DNA from: Maledivibacter sp.
GTDB taxonomy: Bacteria > Bacillota > Clostridia > Peptostreptococcales > Caminicellaceae
Direction: 5' to 3'
Assembly: GCA_025210375.1 (NCBI GenBank)
Contig: JAOASB010000029.1
Span: 248,001 to 312,000 of the forward strand
DNA length: 64,000 bases
This document shows, one piece after another, positions 9,840-17,342 of the stretch (position 1 is the stretch's first letter; the number at the start of each line of letters is the position of its first letter). The notes beneath the pieces were generated by a model that was given only the letters and a program-made list of their open reading frames with translations, was not told the origin of the DNA and made no database searches. The position numbers were made by a program, and so were the translations under genes.

Positions 9840-9905
9840 GATATTAGGATAGATTTAGAACTTTTTATAGTATAAAATTTCTGCCTCTCTACCTATCCTA
9901 ATATC
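9840..9905 (-). other. Intercistronic stem-loop between binding-protein and permease genes
   Basis: Perfect 13-bp inverted repeat (GATATTAGGATAG at 9840-9852 and its complement at 9893-9905) around a 40-base AT-rich loop, 10 bases after the binding-protein stop codon. No T run follows, so it more likely protects the upstream mRNA or attenuates than terminates fully. Confidence 0.6.
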
Positions 9906-9914
9906 CTACTAATG

Positions 9915-11186
9915 TTATTGTCCTAAGACTTGTTTCATCTTCTCTTCAGCATATTTCACAGCTTCTTCAGCTGTTTTTTTACCTGTAATAACATTTTGAG
10001 TTTCTAGCTGTAAAATCCCAGATAACTCAGCATAATATGGAGATTGTGGTCTTGGTTTAGTTGACATCATCACCGGATACATATCAGCTGCAAAGGGTAA
10101 CGCTTTCTTTACATCTTCATCTTTATATAATGCAATTCTTGTTGGTAAATGAGCTAGACCAAGGGCTTCTTGTTTTTGTATCTGAAGACTTGATCTAAAC
10201 TTTGCAAATTTAACGGCTTCTTCTTTATGCTCAGAAAAATTAGATACCATTACGCCCCATCCACCTAGGGTTGAGTAATTTTTACCACCTTTAACTGTAG
10301 GTAAAACTGTATATCCTACATTTCCCACTACTTTAGATCCTTCCATACTATCGGCCTTCTTGGCAAATGTAGGCCAGTCCCTTGAAAAGATCAATTGTCC
10401 ATTTGCAAATAAATTCCTTACATCACCACTGCCAAAGTTACTGATTCCCGGAGGAGTTATTTTTTCCTTGATAACCATGTCACCCATTAATTTTACTGCT
10501 TCAATTGTCTCAGGCGAGTTGAAAACTATATTTCCTTTTTCGTCTAAAAAGTCTCCCCCATGGGACCATACTAATTCGGTCAAGTTACAAGTTACTCCTT
10601 CATACTGCTTCCACGAACCTGCATATCCATATAAATTAGGATTTTTTTCTTGTTCTATAATGTATTTAGTAGTTTCAACTAACTCATTCCATGTAGCTGG
10701 AACTTCCTTATTGTATTTCTTAAGCAAATCTTTTCTATAATATAGCATTCCTCCATCGGTGAAAAACGGAATACCATATACATTATTATTATATTTATAA
10801 GCAGCCATTGAACCAGGAGTATGTTCCTTTATCTCTTCATCAGTTAAATACTCATCTAAGGGTAATACCCAATCTGCTCCTGCAAAAATAGGTGTCCAAA
10901 CAACATCTCCTACAAATACATCCATTGATGATTCCTTAGCTTGTAAAATTGTATTAATAGTTTGAAGCTTTTTATCTGTACTTTCAGGTAATTCTACATA
11001 ATTAACTTTAATATTTGCATTCTCTTTTTCAAATTGCTCAATTACTTTTGTTTCAAAACCCTTCTCATCAGGTCTACCATAATATGTAATTGTAACTGGA
11101 CCTTCTTCCTTAGTCCCAGCATCACAACCAGTGATAAATGACGTTACAAGCATAACTATGCTTAGAAGTAGAGCAAACTTTTTCAT
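9915..11186 (-). CDS. Sugar ABC transporter substrate-binding lipoprotein
   Basis: 423 residues. Signal peptide with lipobox FITGC (Cys about 21), so it is anchored to the outer face of the membrane. The mature part is a family-1 extracellular solute-binding fold (VTITYYGRPDEKGFETKVIEQFEKE, then GGMLYYRKDLLKKY, WNELVETTKYI, and the C-terminal family-typical PLFAADMYPVM-like region). It is the first gene of the LacI-controlled operon. Start at 11186 (MKKFALL) because GAAAGG lies nine bases upstream; an ATG three codons earlier is closer than normal to that site. The family is used for oligosaccharides and glucosides; the ligand cannot be read from the sequence. Confidence 0.94.
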   Translation of the reverse strand: MKKFALLLSIVMLVTSFITGCDAGTKEEGPVTITYYGRPDEKGFETKVIEQFEKENANIKVNYVELPESTDKKLQTINTILQAKESSMDVFVGDVVWTPIFAGADWVLPLDEYLTDEEIKEHTPGSMAAYKYNNNVYGIPFFTDGGMLYYRKDLLKKYNKEVPATWNELVETTKYIIEQEKNPNLYGYAGSWKQYEGVTCNLTELVWSHGGDFLDEKGNIVFNSPETIEAVKLMGDMVIKEKITPPGISNFGSGDVRNLFANGQLIFSRDWPTFAKKADSMEGSKVVGNVGYTVLPTVKGGKNYSTLGGWGVMVSNFSEHKEEAVKFAKFRSSLQIQKQEALGLAHLPTRIALYKDEDVKKALPFAADMYPVMMSTKPRPQSPYYAELSGILQLETQNVITGKKTAEEAVKYAEEKMKQVLGQ

Positions 11187-11221
11187 TATAAACATCCTTT
11201 CAAATAATTTTTTGATACAAA

Positions 11222-11235
11222 TGTAATCGATTACA
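11222..11235. promoter_or_regulatory. LacI-family operator, promoter-distal copy
   Basis: Perfect 14-bp palindrome TGTAATCGATTACA between the promoter and the start codon of the binding-protein gene. It is identical to the second copy, and the centres are exactly 55 bp apart, which puts both on one face of the helix. Confidence 0.85.
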
Positions 11236-11276
11236 TTTTTGGTAAAAAAATATATTTATACAGAGAGGAATACGTT

Positions 11277-11290
11277 TGTAATCGATTACA
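11277..11290. promoter_or_regulatory. LacI-family operator at the transcription start
   Basis: The same palindrome, TGTAATCGATTACA. It begins directly at the end of a TATAAT (minus strand, 11290-11295), so a bound repressor would cover the start site. Confidence 0.87.
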
Positions 11291-11334
11291 TTATATCTTG
11301 ATTTAAGATTATCAAATTAATCCTCCTGTGTCAA
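11290..11334 (-). promoter_or_regulatory. Promoter of the sugar operon
   Basis: On the minus strand TTGACA (11329-11334) is followed after 17 bp by TAATCT (11306-11311). A better -10, TATAAT, lies at 11290-11295 but has only a weak -35 (ATTTGA) at normal spacing. Either start would be controlled by the adjacent palindromes. Confidence 0.65.
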
Positions 11335-11393
11335 TATTTTTTACTATAATAAATGTCATCAATACAAAAAATGAAGAGGGGCTTATTTAGTAT

Positions 11394-12023
11394 TTAATCT
11401 ACAAACTCATTAAATTTCTTGCTATCATTATCATAATATACTGGCACTACTTTGCCATGGTTAATGGCTCTTATCAAATCATTTTCATCGGTAATATTAT
11501 CAAAAAATTTCGTTGCATATTTCCCAATATTTTGTAACCTATGAGCATCACTTGCCCCAACACAAGGAATATTTAATATGTTTGCAATTTTATTTGCCCT
11601 AAAATTATTTTCAGGGGACGTATTTCCATTGAAAATTTCAATTGCCGATAGTCCTCTTATATCCTTAATTGTATCCCCTAATCCCCTTCCGTTATTTCTA
11701 AATGGATGGGCACTTATTGTAGCACCACCTAATTGATTGACTAAATCAATTAGCTCCTGGGCATGAAGCTTTTTTTCTGGTACTTTATCCATACCAAAGC
11801 AAAGAATATCCCCTTCATAGGTTAATATCTCAACCCCAGCAATAACAATCAAGCCATATTTTTCCCTTAATTTATTTACATATTTTTTGGATTCATTATT
11901 GTCGTGATCCGTTATACATATTCCATCTAAACCCATGGCTTTAGCTTTTTTTATACCCTCTTCCATATCAATGTGGCTACATGGAGAAAATTGCGATGTA
12001 TGAAAATGTAAGTCTATAATCAT
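11394..12023 (-). CDS. PHP-domain metal-dependent phosphoesterase
   Basis: 209 residues, all PHP domain: DLHFHTSQFSPCS (metal ligands His/His, residues 4-16), ITDHDNNE (about 37-44), VIAGVEILTYEGDILCFG (about 57-75), SAHPFRN (about 100) and GASDAHR (about 155). These His/Asp clusters bind the metal ions of PHP phosphoesterases. It is the last gene of an operon with an ABC importer of the iron/putrescine/aminoethylphosphonate type, 23 bp after the ATPase. One inference is hydrolysis of an imported phosphoester; PHP enzymes acting on small cyclic or monophosphate esters are known, but the substrate cannot be read here. Confidence 0.88.
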   Translation of the reverse strand: MIIDLHFHTSQFSPCSHIDMEEGIKKAKAMGLDGICITDHDNNESKKYVNKLREKYGLIVIAGVEILTYEGDILCFGMDKVPEKKLHAQELIDLVNQLGGATISAHPFRNNGRGLGDTIKDIRGLSAIEIFNGNTSPENNFRANKIANILNIPCVGASDAHRLQNIGKYATKFFDNITDENDLIRAINHGKVVPVYYDNDSKKFNEFVD

Positions 12024-12046
12024 GATATCCTCCTCCTTTTTAAATT

Positions 12047-13096
12047 TTAATCATACAAAACATAGACTCCCTCTTCATCAAAGTCTATATTAACTGTGTC
12101 CCCCAGCTCTAAAGACTTATGGTTTCGCCTATTAAATACATCAATAATGATTTCAAATCCTAAAGCTTCCACTTTGTATCTATTTATTGTACCTAGATTT
12201 TCCTTCCATTTCACGATGGCCTTTACTCCAATATTATTGTGGGTAACCCTTATTTCCTCTGGTCTAAGCAAAAGGGTTATATTATTACCTTCAAATTCCT
12301 TTGCTATTTCTATTTCAAGCTTTTTCCCAAGCAAAGTAATTGTTGCTTTATTATTTTTTCTTTTTTCTAAAACACAGTTAATTAAATTAGCTTTACCAAC
12401 AAAATTAGCAACAAAGGAATTAGCAGGGCTATAATAAAGCTCATCGGGCTTTGCAATTTGTTGAACCCTCCCCTTATCCATAATAACTATTCTATCGGCT
12501 ATAGCCAAAGCTTCCCCTTGATCGTGGGTTACATACACACTAGTTATTCCGATTTCTCTTTGTATTTTTTTGATTTCTTCCCTCATACTAACCCTTAATT
12601 TTTCATCTAAATTGCTAAGGGGTTCATCAAAAAGCAATATATTAGGCTCTACCACCAATGCCCTTGCAAGGGCTACTCTTTGCTTTTGTCCTCCACTTAA
12701 CTCCTGTATACGTCTTTTGCCATAACCTTCTAGCTGCACACGCTTTAAAGCTGACTTTACCCGATCCTTTATTTCACTCTTTGGAAGTTTTCTTACTTTG
12801 AGCCCATAGGCTATATTTTCTGCTACCGATAAATGGGGAAACAATGCATAATTTTGAAAAACCATTGCAGCATTTCTCTTTTGTGCAGACCAATTGCTTA
12901 TATCCATGCCATCAAAGTATATCTCCCCTAAATCATTAGAAATTAACCCTGCAATAATGCGAAGCAAAGTAGTTTTGCCACATCCCGAGGGGCCTAATAA
13001 AGCAATCAATTCTCCCTGTTTTAAATCTAAGGACACCCCATCAACAGCCACTATTTCTCCATATTTCTTAGTTATGTCTTTTAAAACTATTTCCAA
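12047..13096 (-). CDS. ABC importer ATPase, PotA/FbpC type with C-terminal TOBE region
   Basis: 349 residues. Walker A GPSGCGKTT (about 34-42), Q loop MVFQNYALFPHL, signature LSGGQKQR (about 133), Walker B ILLFDEP and switch VTHDQGEA. The C-terminal 110 residues form the TOBE-type regulatory domain. It powers the fused permease encoded just upstream: the start codon overlaps the permease stop by ten bases, so the two are translationally coupled. The family includes ferric ion, spermidine/putrescine, thiamine, sulfate and aminoethylphosphonate importers; the substrate is not certain. Confidence 0.94.
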   Translation of the reverse strand: MEIVLKDITKKYGEIVAVDGVSLDLKQGELIALLGPSGCGKTTLLRIIAGLISNDLGEIYFDGMDISNWSAQKRNAAMVFQNYALFPHLSVAENIAYGLKVRKLPKSEIKDRVKSALKRVQLEGYGKRRIQELSGGQKQRVALARALVVEPNILLFDEPLSNLDEKLRVSMREEIKKIQREIGITSVYVTHDQGEALAIADRIVIMDKGRVQQIAKPDELYYSPANSFVANFVGKANLINCVLEKRKNNKATITLLGKKLEIEIAKEFEGNNITLLLRPEEIRVTHNNIGVKAIVKWKENLGTINRYKVEALGFEIIIDVFNRRNHKSLELGDTVNIDFDEEGVYVLYD

Positions 13097-14766
13097 CTAA
13101 ATCTACCTTCTTTCAATTTATTACATACTGAGCTTCCATAAAAAAGTAAATAGAAAAATCCAAGGAGTGCTAAACTCAAGAAGGATAAGAGTAATGACAT
13201 TGCCGCCGCTTCTCCCATTACACTACTGGTGATTATTTGAAATATTTGTTGAACAGCTACTTTGTTCTTTGGAAGCAGTAAAAATATTATTGCCCCCAAT
13301 GTAGTCATTGTGGTTGCAAAATTTTTGAAGAATGCTGCGAAAAATGCGTCCCTTAACAAGGGTATCGTCACAGTAAAAAATGTTCTGATTTCACTTGCTC
13401 CTAGGTTATATGCTGCTTTTTCTAGATCGGGATTCAGATGCTCAAGAAGAGCATATCCAGACCGCAATCCAATATTCATATACCTAGCTATGCATATTAT
13501 GTAAATGATTATATTAGTCCCTAACAATATGGTAGGCTTAATATTTTCAAAAACAAAGCGTCCAATACCTAATATAGGATATCTAAATGTGACTAAATAT
13601 CCAATACCAAATAGTATACCGGGAACTGCAGCGGGCAAAACCGCCATGAAATCCACAAGGGTAGCCATAAAAAGTTTTTTACTATGTAAGAGATAAGCAA
13701 TTAAGACCCCAATAAATGATGATATAAGTGCAACAAAAAATGCTAACTTAACACTATTTGCAAAGGGCAAAAGGTTTCTTTTGAATATAGAGTTAAAATG
13801 TTTAAGAGTAAATGTATAATCATACCCCCATTGCTTTGTAAATGCACCAATTATTATAAATACATATTTCAAAAAAACAAATCCAACAAAAATCACTGTA
13901 AGAAAAATCAAAGTATATTTTGCAAAGGGTTTTATCTCTTTATATTCAATTTCATCTAAACTTATATTATCAGTAAAGTAAGTACCTTTCTGAACATAAT
14001 ACCTTTGAATAATAAATGCAAGGATACATGGAATGAGTAAAAATATTCCTGATACCGATGCAGTTTGCATATCATATAAGCCTGTAATCTGAATATATAT
14101 ATCCGATGCCAGGGTCTGAAAGTTTCCTCCAATAATCAATGGAGTACCAAAGTCAGCCATTGAAGCTAAAAATACAAGAAGTGCTGTCCCCGATATTTCC
14201 GGAATCATCATAGGTAGTGTAACAGTAGCAAATACTCTTTTCTCAGAAGCCCCTAGATTACGTGCCGCTTCTTCTAAAGATATATCTAATTTTTGAATAG
14301 AGCTGGATATTAATATATATGCTAATGATCCTAATCCTAAAATCTGTATAAATACAATGCCTTGCCATCCATAGGGACTCATATTTAATCCTAATAATTT
14401 GTGGGTGATTAGTCCATTTCTTCCAAATAACATTATAAAGGCGATGCTTCCCACGAAGGGTGGATTAATAAGTGGAAGTAATGCAAGAAGCCTAAGTATA
14501 CTACGACCCTTAAAATTTAAACGTTTCAAAGTAAATGAAGTAACGAGCCCAAATATAGTTGCAAATAAAGTAACCGAAAGGGATACTCCTAGACTATTCC
14601 TAAGATAATGCAATGCTCGTTCTAGATTATCATATGTTATCCCTATACTATTTCCTGAATTAATTCCATATAATATGACACTTATTACAGGGAGAAAGGC
14701 AAAATATAATATAAAGAATATTAATAAACAATAGATAACTTTAGTAATCAAACTGAGTCTTTTCAA
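13087..14766 (-). CDS. Fused double-domain ABC permease, FbpB type
   Basis: About 559 residues with twelve predicted membrane helices in two tandem BPD_transp_1 domains. Each has an EAA loop: EEAARNLGASEKRVFATVTLPM and EKAAYNLGASEIRTFFTVTIPL, the second in the C-terminal half. The halves correspond to two separate permeases in other importers. I place the start at TTG 14766, because GAGGAGA lies seven bases upstream. The longer frame to 14832 would add residues encoded by an intergenic repeat that also occurs in front of two unrelated genes. Confidence 0.9.
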   Translation of the reverse strand: MKRLSLITKVIYCLLIFFILYFAFLPVISVILYGINSGNSIGITYDNLERALHYLRNSLGVSLSVTLFATIFGLVTSFTLKRLNFKGRSILRLLALLPLINPPFVGSIAFIMLFGRNGLITHKLLGLNMSPYGWQGIVFIQILGLGSLAYILISSSIQKLDISLEEAARNLGASEKRVFATVTLPMMIPEISGTALLVFLASMADFGTPLIIGGNFQTLASDIYIQITGLYDMQTASVSGIFLLIPCILAFIIQRYYVQKGTYFTDNISLDEIEYKEIKPFAKYTLIFLTVIFVGFVFLKYVFIIIGAFTKQWGYDYTFTLKHFNSIFKRNLLPFANSVKLAFFVALISSFIGVLIAYLLHSKKLFMATLVDFMAVLPAAVPGILFGIGYLVTFRYPILGIGRFVFENIKPTILLGTNIIIYIICIARYMNIGLRSGYALLEHLNPDLEKAAYNLGASEIRTFFTVTIPLLRDAFFAAFFKNFATTMTTLGAIIFLLLPKNKVAVQQIFQIITSSVMGEAAAMSLLLSFLSLALLGFFYLLFYGSSVCNKLKEGRFSWK

Positions 14767-14793
14767 TTTTATTCTCTCCTCAATTGATATAAC

Positions 14794-14852
14794 TAAGGCA
14801 TATTCAAAAAATAAACTAGTCATCTTACCCATCCTTTTGATTTTCCCCCATA
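14794..14852 (-). repeat. Repeat family C, copy 1 (upstream of permease RBS)
   Basis: About 58 bp sharing TAGGCA-ATTCAAAAA, ACTAGTCATCTTAC and TTTGATTTT with copies at 52455-52510 and 63726-63783. On the minus strand it ends 27 bases before the start codon of the next gene. Confidence 0.7.
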
Positions 14853-14951
14853 CTCAATCAATTACATACATTGCCTATGCCCGTAACTGGGGGCCTAAAA
14901 AATAATCAAAATCACTTCGTAAACTCACCTGTTTATTTTCTTAATATGCCT

Positions 14952-14984
14952 AAAAGCTGGCAAAGAAACTCTACCAGCTTTTTT
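14952..14984 (-). terminator. Attenuating stem-loop after the second binding-protein gene
   Basis: AAAAGCTGG/CCAGCTTTT with a 13-base loop, six bases after the stop codon on the minus strand. The U-rich tail is short, so partial termination before the permease is more likely than a full stop. Confidence 0.55.
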
Positions 14985-14989
14985 AATCA

Positions 14990-16102
14990 TTACTCTACAT
15001 GCTTTTTCCATTCAGTAATAGTTGCATCACGCTTTTCAGCATTGGCCTTAAAATCTGACATAAATAATTTTATGTTTTTGATATCAACTATTCCTTCGGG
15101 GCTTTCTATATCAGTACGTGCAACTGCTGCATTACGAACCTTAGCTAAAGTTTCCATACCTCTTTTTGAAAGAAGCCAGTCAATGAAAACCTTAGCTGAG
15201 TCTAAATTTTTAGTCCCATCTACTATAGCTACTGGCTGTGGCCACCATCCAGTTCCATCCTTTGGATAAACTAATTTAACATGGGCATTATTTTCTTCTA
15301 ACTCTCTATCTCCATTACTTGCATTAATACCTACAATAGCCTCTCCATTCACAACAAATCTTGCTGGGTCACTTCCCCTTGCTGTGAAAAATGGAACTTG
15401 ACCTATTAGCTTATCAAGATATTTCCAGCCTTCTTCTTCACCCTGTGTCTGTAAAATAGCACTTACTACATTATAGGCCGTACCGGAAGAAGCAGGATTT
15501 GACATAGATACTTGACCCTTAAGTCCTTCTTGTAAAAGGTCTTCCCATGTTTCTGGCATTTTCAATCCCTTTTCTTCAATCAATTGCTTATTTACAACCC
15601 AGTTAACCAAGGTCAATGAAGTACCGTGCCAATAACCTTCTTTATCCTTCATAACATCTTCTAGAACTTCACCCTGTGGTGACTTATATGCAACCAACAG
15701 TCCATTTCCAGCTGCATTAATAAATGTATCTGCTCCTCCTGTAAACCAGATATCTGCAACATTTACACCTGATTCTTTTTCATTTTTTAATCTTTGTAAT
15801 ATCTCACCATTCTTCATAGTTAGATTTTCCACTTTGATTCCAGTATCTTCTTGAAATTTATCTAGAACTGGACGTATCTTATCAGTTACACCATACATAT
15901 TTAATGTTACATCCTTCATTGCTTCAGCATCATAATACTCTGAAGCCCATCCCAAATCCTCTGTGCTTTCATTTTCTTTTTCACCATTTTCTGTAGAAGC
16001 TTCCGTTTGGACTTTTTCTGGTGAACTCTCTTGCTTTTCTTGACATCCAACAAAAGAAAAAACCATAATACTTATCATAAATAAGACTAAAATTTTTCTC
16101 AT
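14990..16102 (-). CDS. ABC substrate-binding lipoprotein, iron/phosphonate type
   Basis: 370 residues. Signal peptide with lipobox FSFVGC (Cys about 20), a Glu/Ser/Thr-rich linker (25-50), then a type-2 periplasmic binding fold of the ferric/aminoethylphosphonate/putrescine class: NLTMKNGEILQRL, ADIWFTGGADTFI, GSDPARFVVNGEAIVGI, and YPKDGTGWWPQPVAIVDG near the C terminus. First gene of the operon binding protein-fused permease-ATPase-PHP. The ATG follows AAAGGAGG by seven bases. I see no obvious ferric-binding Tyr-Tyr pair, so an organic or phosphorylated ligand is at least as likely as iron. Confidence 0.9.
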   Translation of the reverse strand: MRKILVLFMISIMVFSFVGCQEKQESSPEKVQTEASTENGEKENESTEDLGWASEYYDAEAMKDVTLNMYGVTDKIRPVLDKFQEDTGIKVENLTMKNGEILQRLKNEKESGVNVADIWFTGGADTFINAAGNGLLVAYKSPQGEVLEDVMKDKEGYWHGTSLTLVNWVVNKQLIEEKGLKMPETWEDLLQEGLKGQVSMSNPASSGTAYNVVSAILQTQGEEEGWKYLDKLIGQVPFFTARGSDPARFVVNGEAIVGINASNGDRELEENNAHVKLVYPKDGTGWWPQPVAIVDGTKNLDSAKVFIDWLLSKRGMETLAKVRNAAVARTDIESPEGIVDIKNIKLFMSDFKANAEKRDATITEWKKHVE

Positions 16103-16125
16103 ATGTTTGCCTCCTTTAGTTTTTT

Positions 16126-16227
16126 ATAGATATTCCAGTTAAACATTTAATTTATATACATCAAAAATCCCTAGAAACATCGGATATTTTGAGATGCATA
16201 AATTAAGTTTGACTTTTGGAAATCTAT
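16126..16227. repeat. Palindromic repeat family A, copy 1
   Basis: 102-bp imperfect palindrome with outer arms ATAGATATTCCA / TGGAAATCTAT and a conserved core containing CCCTAGAAACATCGGATAT. A second copy lies inverted at 41971-42074. It lies in the leader of the binding-protein gene. No coding capacity. Confidence 0.8.
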
Positions 16228-16447
16228 ATATATTAATTACATTTTAAAATAATATATATTTATACTCTAATTGTCAATATTTATAATACATCATAAAAAA
16301 TTCTAATGCATTTATGTTTACTATAAAAAATTTCTATTTGACAAAATTAAGTACTGTCATAACATTTTTGCAGGATGAGAAATTTGAATTTCAACAGCTA
16401 TATAATGGGTTCAAAGGGTTTTTTTCTACAAAAGAAACAAAAAATTC
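16228..16447. other. AT-rich intergenic stretch
   Basis: With the flanking repeat and leader this completes the 547-bp gap between two divergently transcribed operons. It presumably holds the minus-strand promoter of the binding-protein operon. I see no gene in it. Confidence 0.5.
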
Positions 16448-16476
16448 TTGTATTTTTATGGCATTATTGTTATACT
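16448..16476 (+). promoter_or_regulatory. Sigma-A promoter of the FmdE operon
   Basis: TTGTAT (16448-16453), 17 bp, TATACT (16471-16476). Transcription would start near 16483, giving a leader of about 167 bases. Confidence 0.72.
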
Positions 16477-16482
16477 ATACCT

Positions 16483-16612
16483 AGTAAATCATGAAGACTT
16501 ACTGTTCAAATTTGAAACTAATAAGCTTAGCTTTGAATATCTATGAAAGATAATATTCTGAAATTAACCCACGAAGGGGATCAATAATTTGTGTCCCTAC
16601 GTGGGTTTTTTT
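16483..16612 (+). ncRNA. Structured leader with terminator ahead of the FmdE operon (candidate riboswitch)
   Basis: Between a good promoter and a strong intrinsic terminator lie about 80 bases with small helices: AGTAA/TTACT, the palindrome TTCAAATTTGAA, and ATCT/AGAT. Terminator plus compact upstream fold in front of the start codon is how transcription-attenuating riboswitches look. I could not match it to a known class and did not recognise the molybdenum-cofactor motif. Confidence 0.4.
16566..16612 (+). terminator. Leader terminator upstream of the FmdE gene
   Basis: AACCCACG pairs with CGTGGGTT, and the inner AAGGGGA with GTCCCT, followed by seven T. It ends 37 bases before the chosen start codon, so it must be read through for the operon to be expressed. 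Confidence 0.88.
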
Positions 16613-16649
16613 ATGCATAAATATACAATATTGAAGGGAGTGTATGATT

Positions 16650-17174
16650 ATGAATATCCAATTGTGGAATAAATGTGTAGATTTTCATGGTCACGAATGT
16701 CCAGGATTAGCAATCGGATACAAAGTGTGTGAAATGGCTTCAGAAAGAATGGATTTACAATTTTCTTTCGATGAAGAACTTGTATGTGTAACAGAAAATG
16801 ATTCATGTGCAGTTGATGCAGTACAATATATTACTGGATGTACGTTGGGAAAAGGGAATTTAGTATATAGAGATACGGGAAAACTCGCTTTTTCATTTTT
16901 CAGCAGACGTACAGGTGAAAGCATAAGATTAATTTTAAAAGGTTTAAAGGATGGAATGACAAAAGATGAAAGAAAAAAATACATATTAGAAGCACCCTTC
17001 GAAGAAATTTTTGACATAAAGAAACCTAGTTTTGAGATACCAAAAAAAGCAGAAATATTTGATACTATCATCTGTGAAAACTGTCATGAGGGCGTACCTG
17101 AACATAAAATTAGAATAAATAAAGGCAAAAAACTATGTTTAGATTGTGCAAAACACTATTCAAGGGGTTGGTAA
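16650..17174 (+). CDS. FmdE-domain protein with C-terminal zinc ribbon
   Basis: 174 residues. FmdE domain (formylmethanofuran dehydrogenase subunit E family): DFHGHECPGLAIGYKV near residues 10-25, then ENDSCAVDAVQYITGCTLGKGN (about 48-70). The conserved His and Cys residues bind metal in this family. The C terminus is a zinc ribbon, CENCHEGVPEHK to CLDCAK (about 145-168). Cytoplasmic. The second ATG (16650) is preferred since GGGAG lies nine bases upstream. First gene of an operon with a FecBCD-type importer. FmdE proteins accompany molybdenum/tungsten enzymes and metal or cofactor traffic, so a Mo/W or related metal substrate is the leading guess; the biochemical role is not established. Confidence 0.9.
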   Translation: MNIQLWNKCVDFHGHECPGLAIGYKVCEMASERMDLQFSFDEELVCVTENDSCAVDAVQYITGCTLGKGNLVYRDTGKLAFSFFSRRTGESIRLILKGLKDGMTKDERKKYILEAPFEEIFDIKKPSFEIPKKAEIFDTIICENCHEGVPEHKIRINKGKKLCLDCAKHYSRGW

Positions 17175-17180
17175 ATCATA

Positions 17181-17342
17181 ATGAATATCACTAATTCCCC
17201 AGAGCTATGGGGTAAACCTAGTAGGGAAGATTTATTAGAAATACAGAATTTTTGGGATTTAAGAGGTAGTCGAAGGAAAAATAGCATATATGCTATGGCA
17301 AGCAGATTAATAAAATCGTTGAGAGAATGTGGTGAAATATGA
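17181..17342 (+). CDS. Small coupled protein, 53 residues, unknown function
   Basis: ATG at 17181 lies six bases after the FmdE stop, with AGGGG upstream inside the FmdE gene. The stop codon TGA overlaps the ATG of the permease (ATGA, 17339-17342), the classical sign of translational coupling. The product begins MNITNSPELWGKPSREDLLE. It is charged, with Trp-Asp and Arg-Arg motifs (NFWDLRGSRRKN), no membrane segment, and a C-terminal Arg/Lys-rich helix (AMASRLIKSLRECGE). It could be a small cytoplasmic partner of FmdE or of the importer. I do not recognise a family. Confidence 0.72.
   Translation: MNITNSPELWGKPSREDLLEIQNFWDLRGSRRKNSIYAMASRLIKSLRECGEI

Noticed and set aside
16483..16612. Molybdenum-cofactor riboswitch before the FmdE gene
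   Set aside because: I could not find its conserved motifs; the class is left open.
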